A stretch of 64,000 nucleotides of DNA, from the NCBI GenBank assembly GCA_021819085.1, contig JAKASJ010000015.1, positions 1 to 64,000 of the forward strand, given 5' to 3'. Under the pieces are notes generated by a model, which did not search any database, was not told the DNA's origin, and worked only from the letters and a program-made list of their open reading frames with translations. Shown piece by piece: positions 1-11,415 of the stretch; the first letter of the stretch is position 1, and the number at the start of each line of letters is the position of its first letter. Source of the DNA: Pseudomonadota bacterium (GTDB lineage: Bacteria > Pseudomonadota > Gammaproteobacteria > Acidiferrobacterales > UBA6901). Made by a program: the position numbers and the translations under genes.

Positions 1-68
1 GTGGTTAATAATGTGCAGACCGCCCCACCACACTGCTGCCGGGATATCTGGGTCACCCGGATACCGCC

Positions 69-1577
<1,509 letters not shown>

Positions 1578-1633
1578 CTACGTCCCTATTGCACGGACAA
1601 CTCGCTTCCTCTACACTTTTGCGATAAACGATG

Positions 1634-1690
1634 TGGGAGATGGCATTCCTCCCGATAACCGCCGCATTGGCTGATGATGCCTACAGATTC
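1634..1690 (+). promoter_or_regulatory. Fluoride riboswitch (crcB motif)
   Basis: The aptamer consensus is present nearly intact. A P1 stem is formed by GGGAG (1635-1639) and CTCCC (1649-1653) around ATGGCATT, followed by ATAACCGCC and the hallmark GCTGATGATGCCTAC ending near 1684. GGCAT and ATGCC can form the long-range pseudoknot helix. A small hairpin (TTCCC...GGGAA) follows directly. It faces crcB but lies about 390 nt upstream of it, with a short reading frame between. It should turn on expression when fluoride is bound. Confidence 0.9.
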
Positions 1691-1808
1691 CCTCGGAAGA
1701 CGGGAACGGTAGGTGGTTATCAGACGCCCCAGCTGCACCCCGGGCAATCAACCCCGCTGCCCTGCCCCGATTTCCGAAGATGTCCGGTGAATTTTCAGGA
1801 GGGGTGTA

Positions 1809-2015
1809 ATGAAGCATTGCGAACAGCCTGCAGTCACGATGCATGTCCGTTCATCGCAAGCGACATTGCGTTCGCTTCCGCCGCTGCTTTCCGTCACCCC
1901 AACCGCTGAAACATCCGTGCCGGACGATAGTGCAGATCCCTTGCGTCTCGACATGCCGGGCCCCAGTGCTGCTGATTTCCTGGCAGGAGTATCGCTTTCT
2001 GCAAGCTTGCACTGA
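1809..2015 (+). CDS. Small hypothetical ORF between fluoride riboswitch and crcB
   Basis: This 68-codon frame starts at an ATG with a strong Shine-Dalgarno (AGGAGGGG, about 5 nt away), so translation is plausible. I do not recognise the product. Its last residues (DFLAGVSLSASL) look like the start of a membrane helix and stop at 2015. In a neighbouring frame the DNA directly downstream (about 2012-2085) continues a hydrophobic stretch (ALIGGTLFLYLGQYANLA), so the gene may be a frameshifted remnant of a small membrane protein. It would be the first gene under the fluoride riboswitch. Function unknown. Confidence 0.4.
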   Translation: MKHCEQPAVTMHVRSSQATLRSLPPLLSVTPTAETSVPDDSADPLRLDMPGPSAADFLAGVSLSASLH

Positions 2016-2079
2016 TCGGCGGCACGCTTTTTCTTTATCTTGGCCAGTACGCTAACCTAGCAAAAGGGGGAAACAGAGA

Positions 2080-2454
2080 ATGTGGACATACGTCGCTATC
2101 GCTGTAGGCGGCATTTTGGGCTGCTGGGCCCGGTACGGGATGACCAATCTGCTGCAGCTGCTGTTCGGTCGCAGCTTTCCTGTAGCCACATTGTGCATCA
2201 ACGTTCTCGGCTCATTCCTGATGGGGTTTCTGTTCATCGTAACCCTGGATCGGGTTACGATCTCCCCGGCACTGCGCGCCGGCATCCTCACCGGTGGTCT
2301 GGGCGGTTTCACCACCTTTTCCACTTTTTCCATGGAAACACTGCTGCTCGCCGAGGAGGGTGAGGTGCTGAAGGCAACCACCTACGTGGCTTTGTCCATC
2401 ACGCTGGGGCTTCTGGCAGTTTTCAGCGGTGCCTACCTGGCGCGCACCTATTAA
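2080..2454 (+). CDS. crcB: Fluoride channel CrcB/Fluc
   Basis: Exports fluoride across the inner membrane as a dual-topology dimer. The 124-aa protein has four hydrophobic segments and the family signatures: GGxLGxxxRYG near the N terminus (residues 10-20), NVLGSF in TM2 (conserved Asn) and GGxGGFTTFSTF in TM3, which supplies the Phe-box and the Ser/Thr polar track. A GGGGGAAACAG ribosome-binding region precedes the ATG. It lies downstream of the fluoride riboswitch and 17 nt ahead of the DUF190 gene, forming a fluoride-resistance unit. Confidence 0.96.
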   Translation: MWTYVAIAVGGILGCWARYGMTNLLQLLFGRSFPVATLCINVLGSFLMGFLFIVTLDRVTISPALRAGILTGGLGGFTTFSTFSMETLLLAEEGEVLKATTYVALSITLGLLAVFSGAYLARTY

Positions 2455-2471
2455 TCTGAGGGGAGGCCGAC

Positions 2472-2798
2472 ATGATCAAAGACATAATGCTCGTACGCGT
2501 CTATATCAGTGAAGCTGATCACGGACGTCACAAAGCACTTCTGGATGAGATATTTGCGCTGCTGCACGATCAACACAGGGTTCACGGAGTAACGGTGTTT
2601 CGCGGTATCGCGGGGTTCGGATCGAAGGGCGAAGTACACTCGGCCGACCTGCTGCGACTCACCGTTCGCCTGCCGCTGGTGATCGAATTCTTCGACGAAC
2701 CCGTAGTTGCGGAAGCCGCAATCAAGATGGTGAAAGATCTCGTGCCACCCGGCCACGTGGTGTACTGGCACGCGCAGTGCGAGTGTGGCGACAGCTAG
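2472..2798 (+). CDS. DUF190 family protein
   Basis: A 108-aa cytosolic protein of the DUF190 family, a ferredoxin/PII-like fold that commonly accompanies crcB. Family features include an N-terminal strand (LVRVYISEAD), a helix with LLDEIFALLHDQHRVHGVTVFRGIAGFG and a C-terminal MVKDLVPPGHVVYWHAQ. It has a GGGGAGG ribosome-binding site and follows crcB by 17 nt, so it should be co-transcribed and fluoride-controlled. Biochemical role unknown; a regulatory or accessory function for the channel is a guess from context. Confidence 0.9.
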   Translation: MIKDIMLVRVYISEADHGRHKALLDEIFALLHDQHRVHGVTVFRGIAGFGSKGEVHSADLLRLTVRLPLVIEFFDEPVVAEAAIKMVKDLVPPGHVVYWHAQCECGDS

Positions 2799-3282
2799 CC
2801 GGCAAGGTGCGCCAAAGAGCCTGCGGGATGATTCCGGTGCGGGCACGCTACGAGGCAATGACAGCACCACAAGGCGATCAAAAACCGGGCAATTTTTCGC
2901 AGGCCAGTCTTGCCAGGGTACCGAAACTCTCCACGGTACCGCAGGAAAACTGCCTTTCGGTCCGCAAACAGCCCGGGCACAAACGCGCAGCGAGGATGTC
3001 GCTGTCGGCACAATTTCCGGGAAGCCGAATCACCCGGCTCCGAGGTACGGCATCGCGGTGGACTGCCGCGGCCCGGGCAGCCACATTCTGCTGAAACGGC
3101 AGCTTGTCCGGCACCGTGGCCTGTATTTCGAATAGAATTCCCTTGCACAACCGTTCGAACCTGCGGACACCGATATTTCCCGGCCTTCCGCAAAGGCGGA
3201 ATTGGCGTTGACCCCGCGCTGTGGACACCCTGGGGATGGGGGGGTGTCTTCAGTCTCGTCGATGCCGTCAGGAGAATGATTT
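2799..3282. other. Non-coding gap after the crcB-DUF190 unit
   Basis: About 480 nt with no reading frame that resembles a protein family on either strand. The long open frame on the plus strand here only extends the downstream ABC ATPase gene backwards without a ribosome-binding site or a homologous N terminus. No clear terminator, RNA gene or repeat is visible. Confidence 0.5.
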
Positions 3283-3321
3283 ATGATGGCCGACCCAGCT
3301 GCTACGGGCGCGTACACATGA
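3283..3321 (+). CDS. Putative 12-codon leader peptide upstream of ABC ATPase
   Basis: An ATG at 3283 lies 7-8 nt after AGGAGA (3270-3275) and opens a 12-codon frame, MMADPAATGAYT, whose TGA overlaps the ATG of the ATPase gene in an ATGA arrangement. The ATPase start itself has no good ribosome-binding site, so translational coupling through this mini-ORF is plausible. The alternative is that the ATPase starts at 3276 and carries 14 extra residues, but that ATG sits only 1 nt from the same AGGAG. Purely positional evidence. Confidence 0.35.
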   Translation: MMADPAATGAYT

Positions 3322-4061
3322 ACAAGGTACTTTCGGTCGAGGCTTTGCATAAATACTACGGCGCCAAACCGGCTGTTGCGGGGATTTCGTTCGAGGTCGG
3401 GCGCAACGAGATCGTCGGCCTGCTTGGACCGAACGGGGCCGGCAAGACCACCACCATCAACATGATTCTCGGCGTGCTCCAGCCGACCACCGGAACGATC
3501 CGCATCGAAGGCCGGGACCTGGCCACCGACCGCTCGCGGGCGCTTGCCTGCACCAATTTCACGGCGGTCTATGCTACCCTGCCGGGAAACCTCACCGTAT
3601 ACCAGAACCTGCGCATTCTCGGCATGATCTACGACGTCAAACAGCTGTCCTCCCGCATCGAAGAGCTCCTTGTGCAGTTCGACCTCAAGGCTTTCCGGAA
3701 CGTGAAGTGTGGACTGCTCTCCTCCGGCGAGCAGACACGGGTACAACTGGCGAAAGCATTGCTCAACCGCCCGCACCTGTTGCTTCTGGACGAACCGACT
3801 GCATCACTCGATCCTTCCGCGGCACGAGACATTCGCGCCACCATCCGCGAGTTCACGGTACGCGACAGCGTCGGTGTGCTCTGGACCTCACACAACATGT
3901 ACGAGGTCCAGGATGTGTGCGATCGGGCGCTGTTTCTCTCCCATGGAAAGATTCTGCTTGAGGGTGATCCGAAGACCCTGCCGCGGGAGCATGGCAAGGT
4001 TTCTCTCGAGGAACTTTTCATCACGGTCGCCCGTGAACCACTCACACTCGGAGCGGGGTGA
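3318..4061 (+). CDS. ABC-2 type exporter, ATP-binding subunit
   Basis: The 247-aa ATPase has Walker A GPNGAGKTT (about residues 37-45), a Q-loop region, a signature loop with LSSGEQTRVQLAKAL in place of canonical LSGGQ, and Walker B LLLLDEPTASLDP. The closest family is the NatA/CcmA-like ATPases of ABC-2 exporters for drugs, polysaccharides or ions. It overlaps the permease start by 4 nt (GTGA). Substrate cannot be deduced; the pair stands alone with no sugar or regulator genes beside it. Confidence 0.92.
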   Translation: MNKVLSVEALHKYYGAKPAVAGISFEVGRNEIVGLLGPNGAGKTTTINMILGVLQPTTGTIRIEGRDLATDRSRALACTNFTAVYATLPGNLTVYQNLRILGMIYDVKQLSSRIEELLVQFDLKAFRNVKCGLLSSGEQTRVQLAKALLNRPHLLLLDEPTASLDPSAARDIRATIREFTVRDSVGVLWTSHNMYEVQDVCDRALFLSHGKILLEGDPKTLPREHGKVSLEELFITVAREPLTLGAG

Positions 4062-4870
4062 AGACCTTGCGATTCAACCGCGCTGCCGCCATCGTCCTGC
4101 GCCAGTTCTATCTCATGCGCGGCAGTCCAGCGCGTCTGCTGCCGTTGTTCGTGTGGGTGGCGATCGACATCGTGCTGTGGGGCTTCATCACGAAGTATCT
4201 CAACAGCATTGCCGCGCCCGGATTCAATTTCGCCTATACGCTGCTCGGGGCGGTACTGCTCTGGGATTTCTTCGGCCGCGTCATGCTTGGCGTGACCACC
4301 GCCTTCCTGGAAGACGTGTGGTCGCGCAACTTCATAAACATATTTGCCACACCGCTTTCGATCTCCGAATACGTTACCGGACTTGTAATGACGAGCATCA
4401 GCACAAGCCTGATCGGACTTGCCGTGATGATGGCGCTGGCGATGCTGGTCTTTGGACTGTCCTTCTTCGTTTACGGACTGATGCTCATCCCGTTTCTGCT
4501 GGTCCTGTTCCTGTTCGGCATCGCGCTCGGCGTGTTTGCAAGCGCCGTAGTGCTGCGACTCGGTCCGGCGTCGGAGTGGCTTGTCTGGCCGGTGCCGGCG
4601 CTGCTTTCTCCCTTCGTCGGCGTCTTCTATCCGCTATCAACCCTGCCGTCATGGATGCGCGTCGTTGCCCATATCCTGCCACCGTCTTATGTGTTCGAAG
4701 GCATGCGCACTATTGTTCTCGGTGGTCGATTTTCGGGAATTACGCTGCTCTGGGGAGGATGTCTGGCGGTGCTGTACATCATGCTGGCCGGCGGCTACTT
4801 CGTGCACGTCTATCGCTACGCTGCCCGCACCGGATTGCTGGCACGCTACAGCGCCGAAAGCGCAAGCTGA
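4058..4870 (+). CDS. ABC-2 type exporter, permease subunit
   Basis: This 270-aa protein has about six hydrophobic segments and the ABC2_membrane layout: an N-terminal cytosolic helix, TM1 near residues 25-45 (LLPLFVWVAIDIVLWGF), and a conserved central region (FINIFATPLSISEYVTGLV) followed by clustered helices. It starts with GTG, overlapping the ATPase stop by 4 nt, so the two are translationally coupled and should form one transporter. The ATPase/permease identity is firm; the exported substrate is unknown. Confidence 0.9.
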   Translation: MKTLRFNRAAAIVLRQFYLMRGSPARLLPLFVWVAIDIVLWGFITKYLNSIAAPGFNFAYTLLGAVLLWDFFGRVMLGVTTAFLEDVWSRNFINIFATPLSISEYVTGLVMTSISTSLIGLAVMMALAMLVFGLSFFVYGLMLIPFLLVLFLFGIALGVFASAVVLRLGPASEWLVWPVPALLSPFVGVFYPLSTLPSWMRVVAHILPPSYVFEGMRTIVLGGRFSGITLLWGGCLAVLYIMLAGGYFVHVYRYAARTGLLARYSAESAS

Positions 4871-5349
4871 GGAAATAGGGCAAAACGGCATTGCGTGATA
4901 TCGTCCTGCAGGGGTTTCGATGCCGAAATGGGCGGGCTTGATTCCGCTCCCGGCCTGGTCCACCGGGTATCGGCGATGGTCTCCGAAATCTGCCAACCCC
5001 TCGCCGCACGCGAGACCAGACTCAAGGCCACGCAGCTCATGATCCAGGCCCCCACCCCGGAACGCGCGCGCCATCGCTGCTTCCGCTTTGGGGCAGAACC
5101 GGCCATTCGCGGGTTCACAACGCGGGCCGGGAGGCGCACAGCGGCGGCGATCCAGGGGTTGTTCGGCACTGTAAACGCTTAACGGGATCGAGCCTTATAC
5201 CTGGTTGAAACAGCCGATCGAGAAACTACCGGTTTGGCCGAATAACCGGATCGATGGACTATTAATGTTGCGATTTGACAGCCGGTTTCCATCCTGGAGA
5301 GGTGAGGCAGCTGGACGCTTCCCATTTTGTCGCGCTTACGACAGGACAA
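4871..5349. other. Non-coding gap between ABC permease and sodB
   Basis: About 480 nt between two convergent genes. Short open frames exist on both strands (for example 4895-5182 plus), but none has a ribosome-binding site together with recognisable protein character. No strong hairpin followed by a T-run is visible. Confidence 0.45.
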
Positions 5350-5931
5350 TTACGCGAAATTCTTCATCGCAAAATCCCAGTTCGCCAGGTAACTTAGCAA
5401 GTTCTCAACGAACTTGGCGCGCAGGTTGCGGTAGTCGATATAATAGGCATGCTCCCACACGTCCACGCAAAACAGCGCCTTGTCACCCGTGGTAAGCGGC
5501 GTACCAGCCGCACCCATGTTGACGATATCCACTGAACCATCGGCCTTTTTCACCAGCCAGGTCCATCCGGAACCGAAATTGCCAACTGCAGAAGCCAGGA
5601 ATGCCTTCTTGAATTCGTCATAACTTCCCCACCGCTTGCTGATGGCATTGGCCAGCGCTCCGGTCGGAGCCACACCGCCATTCGGCTTCATGCAGTTCCA
5701 GAAAAAAGTGTGATTCCATACCTGGGCAGCGTTGTTGTAAATGTTGCCGGAAGACTTCTTGATGATGCCCTCCAGTGTTGCACTCTCGAATTCTGTACCC
5801 TTGATCAGATTGTTAAGGTTGGTCACGTAGGCCTGATGATGCTTGCCGTAGTGATACTCGAAGGTCTCTTTGGAGATGTGCGGTTCCAGTGCGTTCATCG
5901 CAAAGGGCAGCGCGGGCAGTGTATGTTCCAT
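5350..5931 (-). CDS. sodB: Superoxide dismutase, iron type
   Basis: Dismutates superoxide to H2O2 and O2 in the cytoplasm. At 193 aa it matches E. coli SodB in length. The metal ligands are visible: His27 (EYHYGKHH), the His of NHTFFW, and Asp and His in DVWEHAYYIDY. The GAAGTPLT segment and FGSGWTWL are characteristic of the Fe rather than the Mn type. It is a monocistronic minus-strand gene. Confidence 0.97.
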   Translation of the reverse strand: MEHTLPALPFAMNALEPHISKETFEYHYGKHHQAYVTNLNNLIKGTEFESATLEGIIKKSSGNIYNNAAQVWNHTFFWNCMKPNGGVAPTGALANAISKRWGSYDEFKKAFLASAVGNFGSGWTWLVKKADGSVDIVNMGAAGTPLTTGDKALFCVDVWEHAYYIDYRNLRAKFVENLLSYLANWDFAMKNFA

Positions 5932-6372
5932 TGTTCTATCTCCTTGGTAAGAAATTCACGCGACTGCGGATTACAGTCAAATCTCTGGCGGCGATAATTG
6001 TCACTACGGGGATTATCGCATGCACACGGTATGCAATATGTGCGGTGGCATACGCAAACCAAGGAACGCACCTATTTTCATACCACGATAGACCAGCATA
6101 AGCAGGTTAGCCGCCATGTTGTACGCAAGGCATCGCATACAAGCGAAATTTTATCATCAAACCGGTCTGGTTAAAAGAAACAGTCCCTGCCAAATTCGTC
6201 AGTTTCCCGACGGCGAGGGGCATTTCCGGCGAGGCCTGCTGGTCTGGGTGGATCATTACTCCCATAGTGATCGGCACGAACGAAAAGAAACTGAAAACAG
6301 TGACACGATTACGCGCGTTTTTGGACGGCACACAGAAGCTGCGCTTTGAACCCCGTGCGTAAGGTTGCGCCT
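5932..6372. other. Non-coding region upstream of sodB
   Basis: About 440 nt holding the presumed sodB promoter. Around 6015-6060 there are several short, partly inverted repeats built on GCATGC/GTATGC and TGCG/CGCA, but no motif I can assign to Fur or another regulator. No convincing gene on either strand. Confidence 0.4.
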
Positions 6373-6546
6373 TTAATCCCGACACCGCACAGATCGCAAC
6401 GCGCCACCGGAGATTCCGGAAACAACCGAATCAGTTGCGGCAACCGTTTGTCGCTGATCCATTGCGCTATTCTGACTGTCATCCGGTCGCAATACGCTCC
6501 CGATGGTCTCTGGAAACGAGTTTTGAACGTACTTGCCAATGATCAT
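6373..6546 (-). CDS. Small ORF coupled to the pgi stop codon (57 aa)
   Basis: An ATG at 6546 overlaps the TGA of pgi in an ATGA junction and opens a 57-codon frame beginning [16 protein letters not shown]. The coupling geometry is typical of co-translated genes. The product is not recognised, has no hydrophobic segment and little internal character, so it may be fortuitous. Confidence 0.25.
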   Translation of the reverse strand: MIIGKYVQNSFPETIGSVLRPDDSQNSAMDQRQTVAATDSVVSGISGGALRSVRCRD

Positions 6547-8213
6547 GGACGTTTATTCCTGAGCAGACGATAGCGGCGAATTAGCGCATTGGTCGAACTG
6601 TCATGCCCAAGCAGCGGTTCATCCCTGCTTTCAAGCTCAACGCTCGTCCGCTCGGCCAGCGCTTTCCCCAACTCAACGCCCCATTGATCGAATGAATCGA
6701 TATTCCAGATTGTCCCTTGCGTGAAGACACTGTGTTCGTAAAGCGCAACCAGTGCTCCTAGCGTCTCAGGCGTCAAACGCTCCGCCAGTATGGTATTGGT
6801 TGGGCGATTCCCATCGAAGATACGGTGCGGCACCAACCATCCTGCTACCCCCCCAGCCTTGACCTCATCCTCCGTCTTGCCAAACGCCAGCGCCTCGGTC
6901 TGCGCAAATAGATTTGATATCAGGAGATCGTGATGATTGGCCACCGGATTCAGCTCCTGACAGAAACCGATGAAGTCACATGGAATCAGCCGGGTTCCCT
7001 GATGAATAAGCTGATAGAACGAGTGCTGGCCGTTGGTACCGGGCTCACCCCAGTAGACAGGTCCCGTTTGATAGGCGACGCGCGCACCATCGAGGGTGAC
7101 GTGCTTACCATTGCTCTCCATCGTCAGTTGCTGCAGATATGCAGGGAAACGCTTGAGATACTGCTCGTAAGGCAGCACCGCTACTGTCTGCGCATTGAAG
7201 AAGTTACTGTTCCATACCGTCAGCATCCCCATGAGCACCGGCAGATTCTGCGTGAAAGGGGCGCTGCGGAAGTGCTGATCCATCGCATGGAATCCGGCAA
7301 GCATCGCACGGAAGTTCTCCGGCCCTATGGCGATCATGGTGGACAGGCCGATCGCCGAATCCATCGAGTAGCGCCCTCCGACCCAGTCCCAGAAGCCAAA
7401 CATATTCGCGGTATCAATGCCGAATTGAGACACCCCTTCGCCGTTAGTCGATACAGCGACAAAGTGCCGGCGCACAGCCAAGTCGTCGCCGAGCTTACGC
7501 AGGCTCCAGGCGCGGGCGGCGTGGGCGTTCGTCAGGGTCTCAAGCGTGGTGAACGTCTTCGAACAGATGATAAACAGGGTCTCTTCCGGATTGAGATCGT
7601 GCGTGGCTTCCACGAAGTCGGTACCGTCCACGTTCGAGACGAAACGGAACGTCATGTCTCTCTGGCTGTAATATCGAAGCGCCTCGTAAACCATAACCGG
7701 ACCGAGGTCGGATCCGCCGATCCCGATGTTTATGACGTTGCGGATGCGCTTTCCGGTGTATCCCCGCCACGCTCCGCTGCGGACCTGGCGTGCAAACTCT
7801 GACATCCGCTCCAGCACGGCATGCACTCCGGTCACGACATCGATGCCGTCAACGACGATCCGCTCGGTCTTGGGCGCACGCAGGGCGGTATGCAGGACAG
7901 CTCGCTTTTCGGTCACGTTGATCCGTTCACCGCGGAACATTGCGGCTATGTGCTCATGCAGGCTGCATTCCTCGGCCAGATTCACGAGCAGCCGAATCGT
8001 TTCGTCAGTAACACGATTCTTTGAATAGTCGAGATAAATGCCGGCAGCCTCGGCGGTCAGGCGCTCGCCCCGGCGCGGATCGTCAGCGAAGAGCTGGCGC
8101 AGATGCAGGTCGCGGATCGTTTGGAAATGCCCGGCAAGCGCCTTCCACGCGGGACGCTCAGTCAGGCATTGCACCGGCGCGTTCGAACCAGTCGTCTGCT
8201 TCTTGCCGCTCAT
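6543..8213 (-). CDS. pgi: Glucose-6-phosphate isomerase
   Basis: Interconverts glucose-6-phosphate and fructose-6-phosphate. The 556-aa product carries both family signatures: [16 protein letters not shown], and [17 protein letters not shown], whose His is catalytic. A sugar-phosphate (SIS) domain region is near [14 protein letters not shown]. The frame extends upstream, but MSGKKQTTG at 8213, just 3 nt after the tal stop, gives the usual length and sits behind AGGTAG. It is the last of three genes zwf-tal-pgi. Confidence 0.97.
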   Translation of the reverse strand: MSGKKQTTGSNAPVQCLTERPAWKALAGHFQTIRDLHLRQLFADDPRRGERLTAEAAGIYLDYSKNRVTDETIRLLVNLAEECSLHEHIAAMFRGERINVTEKRAVLHTALRAPKTERIVVDGIDVVTGVHAVLERMSEFARQVRSGAWRGYTGKRIRNVINIGIGGSDLGPVMVYEALRYYSQRDMTFRFVSNVDGTDFVEATHDLNPEETLFIICSKTFTTLETLTNAHAARAWSLRKLGDDLAVRRHFVAVSTNGEGVSQFGIDTANMFGFWDWVGGRYSMDSAIGLSTMIAIGPENFRAMLAGFHAMDQHFRSAPFTQNLPVLMGMLTVWNSNFFNAQTVAVLPYEQYLKRFPAYLQQLTMESNGKHVTLDGARVAYQTGPVYWGEPGTNGQHSFYQLIHQGTRLIPCDFIGFCQELNPVANHHDLLISNLFAQTEALAFGKTEDEVKAGGVAGWLVPHRIFDGNRPTNTILAERLTPETLGALVALYEHSVFTQGTIWNIDSFDQWGVELGKALAERTSVELESRDEPLLGHDSSTNALIRRYRLLRNKRP

Positions 8214-8215
8214 GC

Positions 8216-9301
8216 CTACCTGGCCTTCCCGAGCAAGGCGCTTTTCGAAGCGATGCAATCCATCAGGGCGTTCCAGGAGTTTGCGAATGACAACGTGCCA
8301 TCATGTTGCAGGTCGGAAGCGAGCGCCACGGCATCCACCCCCGCCCGCGCGAAGTTGGCAAGCACAGTTTCCGCATCCCCTCCGTCGTCCGGCAACGCGG
8401 TATTGATTTTCCCGCGGTCGAAGAAAGCCAGCAGCGTCTTCTCGGGCATGGTGTTGACGGTATCTGGCGCAGCAAGCGCTTCGATATACAGTGTCTCCGG
8501 GGCATCCGGATCCTTGGTGCCGGTACTCGCCCAAAGCAGGCGCTGCGGCCGCGCGCCGGCAGCGAGGAGTCTCTTCCAGCGCGACGAGGCAAGCAGCTCG
8601 CGGTAGGCCCTGTAGGTCTGCTTTGCAATCGCGATCCCGAGCCGGTTCCGAAGCGGCTTCGCTACCCTGTCCTTCACCGCCACATCCCACCGGCTGACAA
8701 ATAACGATGCCACGGAACCGACCTTCGGATCGAGACCGGCGTCTATCCGCCTTTCAATGCCGCGCGTATACGCCTCGGCAGCACCAAGGTACTGCTCGCG
8801 CGAGAACAGCAACGTGGCGTTCACCGGAACGCCCGCGAAAATCGCCTCTTCGATCGCGGGAATTCCCCCGGGAGTCGCCGGAATCTTTATGAAGAGATTG
8901 GGACGTTTTCCGCGCCCGTGAAGCTGCACTGCGGCCTTGACGGTGCCGGCAGTGTCATCTGCCAGCAGGGGCGACACCTCCAGCGATACCCAGCCGTCGA
9001 CTCCTGCGCTAGCGTCATGGACCGGGCGAAAAAGATCCGCTGCCCGGGTCACGTCCTCCAGGGCAAGTTCGAAGAACAGCACCTCCCCGGATTTTCCTTC
9101 GGCGGTCTTCTGGCGTATGGCGGAATCGTAGAAGTCGGAATCCTCGATCGCTTTGTCGAAAATCGTGGGGTTTGAAGTCAGCCCCGTCACCGAAAGCTCT
9201 TCGATGTAATGACGCAGCGTACCACTCGTCAGCAGACCGCGAGTGATGTTGTCGAGCCAGATACTCTGGCCGAGATCATGCAGTTGTTGGGTAGCCCTCA
9301 T
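8216..9301 (-). CDS. tal: Transaldolase
   Basis: Transfers a dihydroxyacetone unit in the non-oxidative pentose phosphate pathway. The 361-aa protein has the family start ([24 protein letters not shown]), the [10 protein letters not shown] segment, and the Schiff-base lysine in LFIKIPAT. It starts at the ATG at 9301 behind a GGAGG site; the upstream open frame adds a non-homologous extension. This is the longer TalB-like subgroup often found with pgi fused or adjacent. Here pgi follows by 2 nt as a separate gene. Confidence 0.96.
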   Translation of the reverse strand: MRATQQLHDLGQSIWLDNITRGLLTSGTLRHYIEELSVTGLTSNPTIFDKAIEDSDFYDSAIRQKTAEGKSGEVLFFELALEDVTRAADLFRPVHDASAGVDGWVSLEVSPLLADDTAGTVKAAVQLHGRGKRPNLFIKIPATPGGIPAIEEAIFAGVPVNATLLFSREQYLGAAEAYTRGIERRIDAGLDPKVGSVASLFVSRWDVAVKDRVAKPLRNRLGIAIAKQTYRAYRELLASSRWKRLLAAGARPQRLLWASTGTKDPDAPETLYIEALAAPDTVNTMPEKTLLAFFDRGKINTALPDDGGDAETVLANFARAGVDAVALASDLQHDGTLSFANSWNALMDCIASKSALLGKAR

Positions 9302-9454
9302 CGTTCCTCCTGTTCCGCGGCGCCAGATCCGAAAACACCCGACGACGCAAGCCGATCTTGTTGCCCGCTGCGATCTGCCGCACAAAATCGCACCTCGTCC
9401 GATCCCCGTCCGGCAGGCATCTGCCGGTTTCCGGCCCGGATAATCCGGGCGCGG

Positions 9455-10867
9455 TCATGAGCCGGTTCGCTCCGGCTGGGGATTGTGCCAAAATCCGTCT
9501 GGGGCGATGAGCGCATCCGCCTCCTTGGGTCCCCAGCCACCGCGTCGGTAGGGGTAGGCACGATGATGTCTCTTGAGGACAGGATCGACCACCGCCCAGG
9601 CTGCCTCGACCGAGTCCTCACGCGTAAACAACGCTCCGTTGCCAGCCATGGCATCCCCGAGCAGCCGCTCGTACGGACTCTCCTCGGCCGGTACTTGCTC
9701 GAGCAGGTAAAGCTCCCGTTGATCACCGATGAACTCCTTGCCCGGACGCTTGACGCGAGCGGCAAGCGCGACGGCGGAGCTTGGGGAGATGCGAAAGCGC
9801 AGATAATTGGCGCGCCCGGCGACAGGCCGGGAATCATCGAACAACCTTTGCGGCGGCGGCTTGAGCTCCACCAGAACCTCGGCCGCTGTTTCAGCCAGAT
9901 ATTTTCCCGAGCGAAGGTACCATGGCACTCCTTCCCAGCGCCACGAATCGATGAAAAGCCGCAGTGCGCAAAAGGTTTCTACGTCGGATCCCTTCGCGAC
10001 ACCCGGCTCCTTGCGGTAGCCGCGGTACTGCCCGCGCACCACGTCCTCGGTCCGCAACGGGCGCATGGCCCGGAACACCTTGGCTTTCTCGCTATGCACG
10101 GCGCCGAAACCCTGATAGGCCGGCGGCTCCATGGCCAGCAGGGCAACGATCTGGAAAAGATGGTTTTGAACCACATCGCGCAGGCAGCCGGCACTGTCAT
10201 AGAATGCGCCACGTCCCTTTACCCCGAAATCCTCGGCCAGCGTGATCTGCACGCTCGCCACGCAGTTGCGGTTCCAGATCGGCTCCAGGAACGAATTGGC
10301 GAAACGGAAATAGAGGATGTTCATGATGGCCTCTTTCCCGAGATAATGGTCGATGCGGAAAATGGAGTTTTCCGCAAACACAGAGCGCGCAATGCGGTTA
10401 AGCTCGCGCGCCGAAGCGAGATCGCTGCCGAACGGTTTCTCCACGATAACACGCGCATCCTCGGACAGCCCCGCAGCACCGAGCCCCTCGATGACCGTAC
10501 TGAAAAGTGCTGGCGGGATGGCAAGGTAGTGCGCCGGACGACGGGCGTCGCCGAGTGCACTTCTTATCGCCATGAACGTGCTTCGGTCATTGTAGTCACC
10601 CTGCACATAGCGAATGAGCGCAAGCAACCGCTGCAAAGCGCGCTGGTCATCGATCCTTCCTGACCGTCTTATGCTGTCCGTCACGCGCCGGCGCAGCTGT
10701 GCCGGACTCCATTTCGAAGAGGCAACACCGAGAACCGGAACCTTCAGGACACCGCGCTTCACCATCGCATAAAGCGCCGGAAAGATCATTTTGTGCGCCA
10801 AGTCTCCGGTCACTCCGAAAAGTACCAGCGCGCCGGATGGTTCCGGGCCTGCTGCGGTCTTGCGCAT
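9455..10867 (-). CDS. zwf: Glucose-6-phosphate 1-dehydrogenase
   Basis: Oxidises glucose-6-phosphate to 6-phosphogluconolactone, making NADPH. The 470-aa enzyme has the nucleotide-binding loop [19 protein letters not shown] at the N terminus and the active-site motif RIDHYLGKE in the middle. It starts at the ATG at 10867 behind AAGGAGG. It begins the zwf-tal-pgi cluster, with about 150 nt between zwf and tal. In an autotroph this set would serve NADPH production or glycogen turnover; that is inference. Confidence 0.97.
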   Translation of the reverse strand: MRKTAAGPEPSGALVLFGVTGDLAHKMIFPALYAMVKRGVLKVPVLGVASSKWSPAQLRRRVTDSIRRSGRIDDQRALQRLLALIRYVQGDYNDRSTFMAIRSALGDARRPAHYLAIPPALFSTVIEGLGAAGLSEDARVIVEKPFGSDLASARELNRIARSVFAENSIFRIDHYLGKEAIMNILYFRFANSFLEPIWNRNCVASVQITLAEDFGVKGRGAFYDSAGCLRDVVQNHLFQIVALLAMEPPAYQGFGAVHSEKAKVFRAMRPLRTEDVVRGQYRGYRKEPGVAKGSDVETFCALRLFIDSWRWEGVPWYLRSGKYLAETAAEVLVELKPPPQRLFDDSRPVAGRANYLRFRISPSSAVALAARVKRPGKEFIGDQRELYLLEQVPAEESPYERLLGDAMAGNGALFTREDSVEAAWAVVDPVLKRHHRAYPYRRGGWGPKEADALIAPDGFWHNPQPERTGS

Positions 10868-11415
10868 CTCCGCCTCCTTCGTTCTTGTTGTCATGCCCAT
10901 CGCCCTGCCTCAGCGGCTGCATCCGTGCCGGCCGGCGTCACAACCTGAAACCCCCAGGAACAATCGACGCACCCTGCGCTGTGGCATCGTTGACTTCGAT
11001 CCTGCCTCGGGATTTGCCCCTGCATGGCATACCGCATCGCATCGCCCCACGCAACATAGGACCTCTGCTCTCCCGAGATCAACCCTTTCCGCAGCCATCA
11101 CAGACGTCGGCCGGTGTGATCTGCCGTCCGATCCTGACGGCTGGTCACGTTCTCCGACCCCCAGCCGGGGGTAGCTCCGCTTTTTGACAGTGCTCTTCGA
11201 GTACGTGTCGGCGACAAACCCGATTTATACCGGATGTATTATGCAGACAGCTGGGCCGGTCGACAGTTCACCGATGGCCGGCGTCAGTAGGCCCTATGTG
11301 CATAACTTGTCCTTAAGAATCAGGCGGCAACCGTTCCTTTCCGGACAGGAAATCCGGAAAAAAGGCGAGAAGATCGGACTTCAGCCGGCACAACCCGCGG
11401 CATGCCCGGCGGATG
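10868..11415. other. Non-coding gap between polyferredoxin gene and zwf
   Basis: About 550 nt, downstream of the polyferredoxin gene and upstream of zwf on the minus strand, presumably with the zwf promoter. The short frames on either strand have no protein-like features. I see no recognisable RNA motif. Confidence 0.4.

Noticed and set aside
4895..5182. 95-codon plus-strand frame between the ABC permease and sodB
   Set aside because: Starts with GTG without a ribosome-binding site and its sequence has no family likeness; an equally long frame exists on the other strand.
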